Below, piece by piece: positions 57,864 to 64,000 of a stretch of 64,000 nt of DNA. Origin of the DNA: Deltaproteobacteria bacterium (GTDB lineage: Bacteria > Myxococcota_A > Polyangia > DRWM01 > JAAZOP01); contig JACRCX010000142.1 in assembly GCA_016218815.1 (NCBI GenBank), positions 30,079 through 94,078 of the forward strand, given 5' to 3'. A program made the translations under genes and the position numbers. The notes beneath the pieces are model-generated. The model was given only the letters and a program-made list of their open reading frames with translations. It ran no database searches and was not told where the DNA came from. Position 1 is the first letter of the stretch, and every line of letters starts with the position of its first letter.

Positions 57864-58580
57864 GTGACCGACTCGATCCGCGCCATGGCGGGAATCCGCG
57901 TCCTCGCCTTCGCGGGCTCGTCGGGCTCCGGCAAGACCACGTTGATCGAGAAGTTCATCACCCGGATCGCGGAGCGCGGGAAGCGCGTCGCGTATCTCAA
58001 GCACGACGCCCATCGATTCCAGATGGACAAGCCGGGGAAGGACACCTGGCGGGCGATGGAAGCGGGCGCCGCCGCGGTGGCCATCGCCTCGGCCGATTCC
58101 TGGGCGTGGCTTGCCCGCGTCGACATTCCCGACATGGAGGATCTCGTCCGCCGCGCGCTGCGCATCGCCGACATCTGCCTCATCGAGGGTTACCACGGCT
58201 CGCGTTTTTCGAAGATCCTGGTCTTCCAGCGGGGCGTCCCCCTGCGCGTCGTTCGTCCCTGGCGCACCGTCGTCGCCTCCTACGGCGACGACCCGCCCCG
58301 CGGGCGCGGCGGCGTTCCGCGGACCATTCCGCATCACGGATGGGACGACGTGGACGCGCTGTTCGGGGCAGTGTTCGGGCCGGCCAGGACCCCACCGCAC
58401 GGCGACCCGCGCCGTCCTATCCCGCGCCGTCGCAGACGCGGTTCCGGCCCCGTTGCTTGGCGCAGTACAGCCGGCTGTCGGCCGACTCGAGGAGCTTCGC
58501 CGCGGAAAGGCTTGCGCCGCCCGGAACGCTCGCGATCCCGATGGAGATGCGGATGGGAATCCGCTTCCCCTTCTGGGTGA
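57864..58580 (+). CDS. mobB: Molybdopterin-guanine dinucleotide biosynthesis protein B-like GTPase, with C-terminal extension
   Basis: 238 aa. GTG 57864 has GAGG 8 nt upstream inside the pncB stop region; GTG 57855 and ATG 57885 are alternatives. P-loop GSSGSGKTTLIEKFI follows the start, and KHDAHRFQMDKPGKDTWRAMEAGA and ICLIEGYHGSRFSKILVF match MobB, which helps add GMP to molybdopterin. The last ~60 residues are Arg/Pro-rich and lie antisense to the 3' end of the GGDEF gene (58417-58580), whereas MobB domains end near residue 165. A frameshift or a lost stop is possible. No other molybdenum cofactor gene is in the window. Confidence 0.85.
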   Translation: MTDSIRAMAGIRVLAFAGSSGSGKTTLIEKFITRIAERGKRVAYLKHDAHRFQMDKPGKDTWRAMEAGAAAVAIASADSWAWLARVDIPDMEDLVRRALRIADICLIEGYHGSRFSKILVFQRGVPLRVVRPWRTVVASYGDDPPRGRGGVPRTIPHHGWDDVDALFGAVFGPARTPPHGDPRRPIPRRRRRGSGPVAWRSTAGCRPTRGASPRKGLRRPERSRSRWRCGWESASPSG

Positions 58581-59370
58581 ACGGGAGCCGCTCGAGGCCC
58601 AGGCGGATCCTCTCCGCCAGCACCCGGGCGCCCTCGGGCCCCGTCTGGCGGAGGATCGCGGCGAATTCCTCCCCGCCGATCCGCGCCACCACGTCGGAGG
58701 TCCGGACGCAACCTCGCAGGAACCCGCCGACGGCGGCGAGCAGGCGATCCCCGACCGGGTGACCGTACCCGTCGTTCACCGCCTTGAAGCGGTCGAGGTC
58801 CATCATCAACAGCGAGAGGGGAACGGCGTGGCGCAGGGCGAACGAGATCTCCTCGTCGAGCCGCAGGCCGAAGTAGCGCCGGTTCGGCAACCGGGTCAAC
58901 GGGTCCTGCACCGCGCACGTCTCCAGGTACTGCAGCAGGTCCTCCTCGGCCGCCGTCTGGGCGACGAAGCGGAGCGGCGTGTGGCCCACCACCAGTCGGT
59001 CCCCCGGCGCCAGCACGCACTGGGTGATGCGCTCGCCGTTCACCAGCGTGCCGTTGAGGCTGCCCAGGTCCCGCACCCGGAAGCGGTCGTTCGGCTCGGC
59101 GATGATCTCCAGGTGCCGCGACGAGATGCTCTCGTCGGGGAGGCAGATCGGGCACTCCTCGGAACGGCCGAGCAGGATCCGCGTGCCGCTCAAGGGGATG
59201 CGATCGCCAAGGCGCGGCCCGTCGAGCACGAACAGCAGGGGGCGCGTCTGCTGCGTCGAGGCCAGCGCCGCGTCGACCCGCGAATCGCGCACCTTCACCG
59301 TCGACGGGTTGGCGACCTTCTTCTTGCGCCCCGGACCGGCCGGGATCCTGCTCTTCCTGGTTCCGCCCAC
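58417..59370 (-). CDS. FHA-GGDEF diguanylate cyclase
   Basis: 317 aa, soluble. An FHA domain (about 44-130: LLGRSEECPICLPDESISSRHLEI and RDLGSLNGTLVNGERI) binds phosphothreonine peptides; the GGDEF domain (about 140-315) has the active GGEEF and, five residues before it, the RTSD inhibitory (I-site) motif. It should make cyclic di-GMP from two GTP, with feedback inhibition by product, and be guided by Ser/Thr kinase substrates through FHA. Two kinases are in this window but not adjacent. No membrane segment. Overlaps mobB in antisense by 164 bp. Confidence 0.94.
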   Translation of the reverse strand: MGGTRKSRIPAGPGRKKKVANPSTVKVRDSRVDAALASTQQTRPLLFVLDGPRLGDRIPLSGTRILLGRSEECPICLPDESISSRHLEIIAEPNDRFRVRDLGSLNGTLVNGERITQCVLAPGDRLVVGHTPLRFVAQTAAEEDLLQYLETCAVQDPLTRLPNRRYFGLRLDEEISFALRHAVPLSLLMMDLDRFKAVNDGYGHPVGDRLLAAVGGFLRGCVRTSDVVARIGGEEFAAILRQTGPEGARVLAERIRLGLERLPFTQKGKRIPIRISIGIASVPGGASLSAAKLLESADSRLYCAKQRGRNRVCDGAG

Positions 59371-59539
59371 CTTGCTCCCTCGCCGCAGTCACCGCGATCT
59401 ACGACACACCACGGTCCGACGCAAGCACGGGGCCGGTGGCGGCGCTCGCGACCATTGCCGGCAAGGACAGAGCCGGCGCCGGAAGGCGCGACGTCGGCCG
59501 TCCGCCCCTTGACCGCCCCGCCCTGTCGCGGCACCCTCC

Positions 59540-59559
59540 GCCCCGCGCTTGGGCGGGGC
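59540..59559. other. Hairpin just upstream of the oxidoreductase RBS
   Basis: GCCCCGC and GCGGGGC form a 7-bp stem with a 6-nt loop, 4 nt before the AGGAGG Shine-Dalgarno (59564-59569) of the gene at 59575. It could modulate translation initiation or act as a terminator for upstream reads. Confidence 0.4.
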
Positions 59560-59574
59560 GCACAGGAGGCGACG

Positions 59575-61074
59575 ATGAGGGACAAGTCGGTCGTGATCGT
59601 CGGGGGAGGAATCGCGGGGCTCTCCGCCGGGATCTACGCCCGCAGGAACGGCTACCCGACGACCATCCTGGAGATGCACGACGTCCCCGGCGGGCTGTGC
59701 ACCGCCTGGAAGCGCAAGGGCTACACCTTCGACATCTCCATGCACATGTTCACCGGCTCCAAACGCGGCGCCTTCCACACGATGTGGCAGGAGCTGGGCG
59801 TCCTCGACGGCCTCCGGTTCGTCTACCACTCCGAGATCGGCCGCCTCGAGAGCCGCGGCAAGGTCTTGGCGATCGGCACCGACCGCCGGCGCCTCGAGGC
59901 GCAGATGCTCGCGCACTCCCCCGCCGACGCCAGGCCGATCCGCGAGCTGCTCGATCTGCTCTTCGGCCGCGCCCTGCTCGACCTGGCGTCCCTCGACGCC
60001 GCCGAGCTGTCCGGACCGCTCGCGTCCCTGCGCATGCTGCTTTCCTTCCTCCCCTTCCTCCCCGCCTGGTTCCGCTACGGCCGCATGACCGTGGAGGAGT
60101 TCGCCGACCGCTTCCAGGACCCCTTCCTGCGCGAGACCGTCCGCCGCCTCATCGATACCCCCGGCTGGCCGATGCCGCGTTTTCCCGTGTTCGCCCTCTC
60201 CGGCCTCGTCACCGGCGCCGTCGAAGGAGCCGGCGTGCCGATCGGCGGCTCACAGCCCGTCGTGCTGGGCATGGCCGAGCGGTTCAAGAAGCTCGGCGGC
60301 GAGCTGCGCCTCAAGACCAGGGTCAAGGACCTGCTCGTCGAACGCGACCGCGCGGTCGGCGTGCGCCTGGCCGACGACTCCGAAGTCCGCGCCGACACGG
60401 TCATCTGGGCCGCGGACGGCCACACGCTGATCTTCGACCTGCTCGGGGGCCGGTACATCGATGACGCGATCCGCAGCATGTACGACACCTGGACCCCCGT
60501 CGTGCCGCTGGTCCACGTGGCGCTGGGCGTGGCCCGGGACATGTCGCAAGAGCCGCGCAGCGTGTCGTTCGAGCTGGAGCAGCCGCTCACCATCGCGGGC
60601 CAGGAGCGCCGCTGGATGCAGGTCATCCACCACTCGTTCGACCCGACGATGGCGCCGCCCGGGAAGGCCGCGGTCGAGGTGTGGTGGCCCTCGCGGCTCG
60701 ACTACTGGCAGGAGCTGCGGGAGGACCGCCCGCGGTACGTGGCCGAGAAGCAGAAGATCGCCGACGCGACGATCGACGTGCTGGACAAGCGCTGGCCCGG
60801 GTTCAAGTCGCAGCTCGAGGTCGTCGACGTCCCCACGCCCGCGACCTACGTCCGCTACACCGGCAACTGGAAGGGCTCGCCCGACGGCTGGTACATCACC
60901 CCCGAGAACATGAAGCAGACGCCGCGGCACACGCTCCCCGGCCTCGCCGGCCTGTACACCGCCGGGCAGTGGACCGCGCCGTTCGCCGGCACGCCGATCT
61001 CGGCCCTCTCCGGACGCCAGGTCGTGCAGCTCATGTGCCGGCGCGACGGCACGCGCTTCCGCACCGCTCGATGA
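59575..61074 (+). CDS. FAD-dependent oxidoreductase (phytoene desaturase/CrtI-type)
   Basis: 499 aa. The N-terminal dinucleotide-binding motif VVIVGGGIAGLSAGIYARRNG with Glu in TTILEMHD is typical of FAD amine oxidase/CrtI families, followed by GGLCTAWKRKGYTFDIS. The C-terminal part has LYTAGQWTAPFAGTPISALSGRQ, the closing FAD motif. CrtI-type enzymes desaturate polyenes or oxidise other hydrophobic substrates; no carotenoid genes are nearby, so the substrate is unknown. A strong SD (AGGAGG) 5 nt before ATG 59575 fixes the start. It ends 44 bp inside the convergent small ORF. Confidence 0.93.
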   Translation: MRDKSVVIVGGGIAGLSAGIYARRNGYPTTILEMHDVPGGLCTAWKRKGYTFDISMHMFTGSKRGAFHTMWQELGVLDGLRFVYHSEIGRLESRGKVLAIGTDRRRLEAQMLAHSPADARPIRELLDLLFGRALLDLASLDAAELSGPLASLRMLLSFLPFLPAWFRYGRMTVEEFADRFQDPFLRETVRRLIDTPGWPMPRFPVFALSGLVTGAVEGAGVPIGGSQPVVLGMAERFKKLGGELRLKTRVKDLLVERDRAVGVRLADDSEVRADTVIWAADGHTLIFDLLGGRYIDDAIRSMYDTWTPVVPLVHVALGVARDMSQEPRSVSFELEQPLTIAGQERRWMQVIHHSFDPTMAPPGKAAVEVWWPSRLDYWQELREDRPRYVAEKQKIADATIDVLDKRWPGFKSQLEVVDVPTPATYVRYTGNWKGSPDGWYITPENMKQTPRHTLPGLAGLYTAGQWTAPFAGTPISALSGRQVVQLMCRRDGTRFRTAR

Positions 61075-61438
61075 GCAGGCGCAGCTCGCGGCTCTGGCCG
61101 GCGCGACGGGGGATAAGCACAGCGTTGAGGCCGCCGGGGAAGACGGCCATCGTCGCGGTCCCGCGGCGGCCGTCCTCCGACGCCTGGAGGATCCGGGCGA
61201 AGCTCCGGATCTCGTGCTCGGCGTGGAACTCCGAAATACGCACCGTCGCTCGGGTCCGGACGACCACGGCGAGGCACGCGAGGCGCGCCGCGCCTGGTGG
61301 GCCGCGTCGAGTTGCGCGGCGACGCGCAAAGTCGTCGGCGAGCGGGATGGTCGCGGCGATGCCCCTCAGGCCGGCGTCGACCTCGATGCCGCAGATGATG
61401 CGGGCCGGACTGCTGCTCTTCGAATCGTACTTCTTCAT
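61031..61438 (-). CDS. 135-aa hypothetical protein
   Basis: Starts MKKYDSKSSSPARIICG with AGGGAGAT upstream; the frame is open farther upstream but that part is unlike a protein. The product is basic, without signal peptide, with VVRTRATVRISEFHAEHEIRSFARILQ in the middle and ERCGSACRRAGT at the end. No family recognised. It overlaps the 3' end of the oxidoreductase gene by 44 bp in antisense, which lowers confidence. Confidence 0.4.
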   Translation of the reverse strand: MKKYDSKSSSPARIICGIEVDAGLRGIAATIPLADDFARRRATRRGPPGAARLACLAVVVRTRATVRISEFHAEHEIRSFARILQASEDGRRGTATMAVFPGGLNAVLIPRRAGQSRELRLLIERCGSACRRAGT

Positions 61439-62257
61439 GGCCCATCTCCCTGGGCTCGGGTTCCTGGGCCCCCTTGGTGCGCCGTCCCGACCATCGGTCC
61501 GCTCGCCCTTGGGTGGCTCATTCTTCGGGTCGCGGCATCGATCCCGCGTCCGGCCGTTGGTGATGCGTCGAGAACCGAAATAGGATCGGCCTCGCGTCGA
61601 TCGACCTGCGCCGTGAAGCGGATCATCTCGCGGACCCACCGGCGGGACCGCGGGTGAGATCGGCGGAATCACCGTGCTGCGCATCGTTTTTCCCGAGCCG
61701 TCAACCGTGTCTGATCGCGGTCCGAAGCGCTGGAAGTTCGTTCCGGTCCGTTGCACGAGCGGGGCCGTACCGGCGGTGACGGGTTCGGATCCCGGCGTCG
61801 GCACGCTCGCTGGCGATGGTGGCCAGGAGACGATCCGCTTCACACCTAGCTCGATTCCGATCGAAACGAGTTGCGCGTCGCTTCACGGGCCGCGTCCGAC
61901 CGTAAGCCGTCGATTTCGTGGAGGGTGGGGTCCGTGGGGCCGGCGCTGGCCGCCGGCCCGCTCACCGTGGACGGCTGCGACCGGAACGCAGCCGGCGCGG
62001 GCCGGGCTACGGATGCCGCGGGGTGGTGCGCGCGTGGTGGGAGCGTGGTGCACGGGTGGAGATGCTCATCGGAAAGCGAGGGTTGCCGCATGACGCGGGA
62101 CTCCGACCGCGCTCCGCGCGACCGGTTGGCGCTGCGATGGCCGCCCAACTTGGCGAGACCGGACGACGTTTGCCGGGGCCTGTGGCACGTAGTGCCCGGT
62201 TCCCGCGTCGCGGATCCGGGCGGGCGTCTACACTCCCGGGCTGCGAGGCCCGTCACG
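61439..62257. other. 819-bp gene-poor region
   Basis: I can support no gene here. Several open frames exist on both strands, all with GC-driven Arg/Gly/Ala bias and no motif. It is the longest gap in a densely packed window. No tandem repeat arrays stand out. Possibly a decayed gene. Confidence 0.5.
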
Positions 62258-63742
62258 TCATTCGACCGCGGCGAAGTACGAGAAGTACATGTGCGCGCTG
62301 CCCGAGCCGACGCCGTATAGGATCCCGAAGCCGCCGTCCGCCCACACGGTGTTGCAGGGTCCGGGCGGTCCCCCGAATCCTACGACCCCCGGCACGCCGA
62401 CCGCAACGCCGCGAAGATCGGTCCTCTGGAACACGAACGCCGCATCGGAGTAGGCGACGAGCGCCAGTCCTTCGTCGCCGGCGGCCACCCTTACGGGTGC
62501 GCTGCCGATGGATGGTGTCACCGCATTGCAGACGGGCGGGGCCGTCATCGCCCCTGCGTCGTCGAACCAGGCGACGCAGGCATCCGAGTCCCCCCCGGCA
62601 CCCGTGTCGTAGTGTCCCCACGCGGTGACGTAGCGTCCATCCACCCACTTCACGTCGCCGGCCGGACCGTCGCTCAGGACGCCGGACGGCGTCCGAACCG
62701 ACAGGTCGGAGTTCAGGTGCACGAATCGCTGCGCGCAGCTTGGCCGCTCCGGCGAGCTGTTTACGTAGACGAGAAACCCGAAACCACCACTGCCGGTGGC
62801 CACGTCCGGCGCCCCACCCGAGAAGCCGTCGATGACGATCGGGTCACCGGCCGTTTCCCCGAATAACCCCACGAAGCGGGCTCGGACGGACGCCGGCGGG
62901 TAGTCCCACCCGCCGCACGTGCCGCGGTTCTCTCCGGTGTGCCATACGAGAAGATAGCCGTCGCCGGAGACGTCGGCTGCCGTGCCGGCGCACAGCGGGT
63001 CCGGCTCCACAAGGACCGGCGTGCCCATGGGCTTCCCGTCCACGTCCAGACGCAAGTAGAAAATTCCCCACTCCGCTTCCACATAGAACAATCCGTAGCC
63101 CGAGCCGGTCCAGACCAGCTCGAGCCCGCCGCCAACCAGAGTCCTCGCGGCGTACGTCCAGTCGGGAAGGTGTGCAACGCCGTCGCGACCGAACCGACGG
63201 AAGCGGATCGGATACCCTTCTTCTGCGTTCTCGTGCGAGACGGTCGCGAACTCAGTCCCGTTCCACGTCAGCGGAAGGCGCTCCCACCCGGGATCGAACG
63301 GACCCGTGTCCGACACGGTCACGGATGGGCCCGTCACGTCGTATTCCGTCACCCCCGGCTCGGGCTCGGGTGGGGGTTCGCCGTCGCCGAGCCGGCACTG
63401 CCAGTCGCAGCCGTCGCCGTTGAGCCGGTTCCGGTCGTCGCACTCCTCGCCTTCGTCGACCACACCGTCCCCGCACTGCGGCGGCTCGTCCGGCGTCGGA
63501 AGCTCGACGTGCTCCGGGACGACGTCCGGCGACCACCACCACCCGTCCACTTCCGACTCGTCGGCATCCGCGTCGCTCCCCGCGTCGGCGTCCGCACCGC
63601 CGTCCACGGCGTCGTCGTCAGCGGCGTCGGTGCCCCGATCCGCGTCACGGTCGCGCGACGCCAGTATCGTGTCTCCGCCGCATCCCGCCGCCACGAAGGC
63701 CGCGGCCAACGCCAAGATCGTTGCCACCACAATCCGGTGCAT
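62258..63742 (-). CDS. Lipoprotein with disulfide-rich repeat and beta-propeller-like body
   Basis: 494 aa. ATG 63742 (MHRIVVATILALAAAF) with signal ending VAAGCGGD (lipobox). An Asp/Ala linker (about 30-70) precedes CGDGVVDEGEECDDRNRLNGDGC, a single myxobacterial disulfide-rich unit (about 88-115). The rest is beta-rich: recurrent LVWTGSGYGLFYV, GDGYLLVWH, GGFGFLVYV and GGFGILYGV phrases resemble propeller blades. Function likely surface binding. It is a shorter relative of the protein encoded at 26722-28566. Confidence 0.82.
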   Translation of the reverse strand: MHRIVVATILALAAAFVAAGCGGDTILASRDRDADRGTDAADDDAVDGGADADAGSDADADESEVDGWWWSPDVVPEHVELPTPDEPPQCGDGVVDEGEECDDRNRLNGDGCDWQCRLGDGEPPPEPEPGVTEYDVTGPSVTVSDTGPFDPGWERLPLTWNGTEFATVSHENAEEGYPIRFRRFGRDGVAHLPDWTYAARTLVGGGLELVWTGSGYGLFYVEAEWGIFYLRLDVDGKPMGTPVLVEPDPLCAGTAADVSGDGYLLVWHTGENRGTCGGWDYPPASVRARFVGLFGETAGDPIVIDGFSGGAPDVATGSGGFGFLVYVNSSPERPSCAQRFVHLNSDLSVRTPSGVLSDGPAGDVKWVDGRYVTAWGHYDTGAGGDSDACVAWFDDAGAMTAPPVCNAVTPSIGSAPVRVAAGDEGLALVAYSDAAFVFQRTDLRGVAVGVPGVVGFGGPPGPCNTVWADGGFGILYGVGSGSAHMYFSYFAAVE

Positions 63743-63883
63743 TCGCCTTTCCTTCCAGGCCGCGCTTCCCACCTGGGCTCGCTGCCCTATCCTACCTGTG
63801 CCTCCCAGCCGCGAAAAAGGATCACAGGTCGGCCGGTGGACCCGGGGCCCCTGCCTGGGTATCTGTACTACTAACCCCATGGT

Positions 63884-63958
63884 TCGTGACGACGCGTCAC
63901 GGTTTTCCGGAGCCGGCCAAGGAGAGGTGGAGAGGTCGGCTGGAGAGGTGGGGAGGGC
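63884..63958. repeat. 75-bp dispersed element, copy B
   Basis: Starts TTCGTGACGACGCGTCA as at 13498 and continues with related GAGAGGTGG units (GGAGAGGTGGAGAGGTCGGC). Roughly three quarters of positions agree with copy A. It lies 140 bp upstream of the divergent lipoprotein start and runs into the window edge. Confidence 0.75.
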
Positions 63959-64000
63959 CTGGGTGCGGGTGCCCCGGCGCGGCGAGGCGCCGCGCCGGGG

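Noticed and set aside
61674..62093. Open frames on both strands in the 61.4-62.3 kb gap
   Set aside because: Composition is that of GC-biased non-coding frames; no SD-start combination and no motif.
1..64000. tRNA and rRNA genes
   Set aside because: No T-arm (GGTTCRA..CC) with matching acceptor stem and no rRNA core sequence found by eye; short tRNAs could still be missed.

Overview
The window is very GC-rich (roughly 70% or more by eye) and carries about 48 supportable protein genes on both strands. I saw no rRNA, tRNA, CRISPR array or insertion sequence. The style points to a myxobacterium-like organism (Myxococcota, formerly deltaproteobacteria). There are about fifteen secreted lipoproteins with Asp/Ala-rich linkers after the lipobox, disulfide-rich repeats (CGNG..D..E.CDDGN type), MopE-like and thrombospondin-3-like Asp repeats, a MYXO-CTERM-like tail, and two Hanks-type Ser/Thr kinases with PEGA-like or SUMF1/FGE-like output regions. 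No species call is possible from sequence alone.

Layout. 1-560: end of an unrecognised gene. 580-1902: Cys-rich lipoprotein. 2010-5687 (minus): the conserved cluster rpmH-rnpA-yidD-yidC-jag plus a 71-aa ORF, without dnaA beside it. 5902-7354: two tandem paralogous lipoproteins. 7579-10032: kinase-FGE fusion. 10126-11693: a 63-aa protein and a class I aminotransferase. 11971-16825: secreted proteins and a flippase/alkaline-phosphatase-superfamily fusion. 16987-22161: two small membrane proteins and an RND efflux adaptor and permease. 22571-25609: nine-haem c-type cytochrome lipoprotein. 25812-26711: proline dehydrogenase. 26722-34457 (minus): dprA-topA followed by three secreted-protein genes. 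34799-36880: secreted glycoside hydrolase. 36934-38142: HNH nuclease between direct repeats. 38390-46326: mostly secreted or lipid-anchored proteins plus an Nramp-like transporter. 46550-54684: thioredoxin-fold membrane protein, pilin-like protein, second kinase, Sel1-repeat and TPR lipoproteins. 54736-59370: DEDD exonuclease, transaldolase-pncB-mobB, FHA-GGDEF cyclase. 59575-63742: FAD oxidoreductase, a small hypothetical, an 0.8-kb gene-poor stretch and a last lipoprotein.

The most unusual signal is a set of short degenerate tandem repeats with periods of 7, 8, 9 and 10 bp and several unrelated consensus sequences. They lie in many intergenic gaps, usually at gene ends. Octamer members also lie in frame inside interdomain linkers of two genes (the flippase-phosphatase fusion and dprA), and a separate 36-bp tandem repeat splits a zinc ribbon of topA. 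Two genes, an HNH nuclease and a DEDD exonuclease, sit between direct copies of such elements. A roughly 48-bp GGTTGTTGGT-type element occurs at least five times and a roughly 75-bp element twice. Together these suggest an actively spreading low-complexity repeat system that is tolerated in protein linkers.
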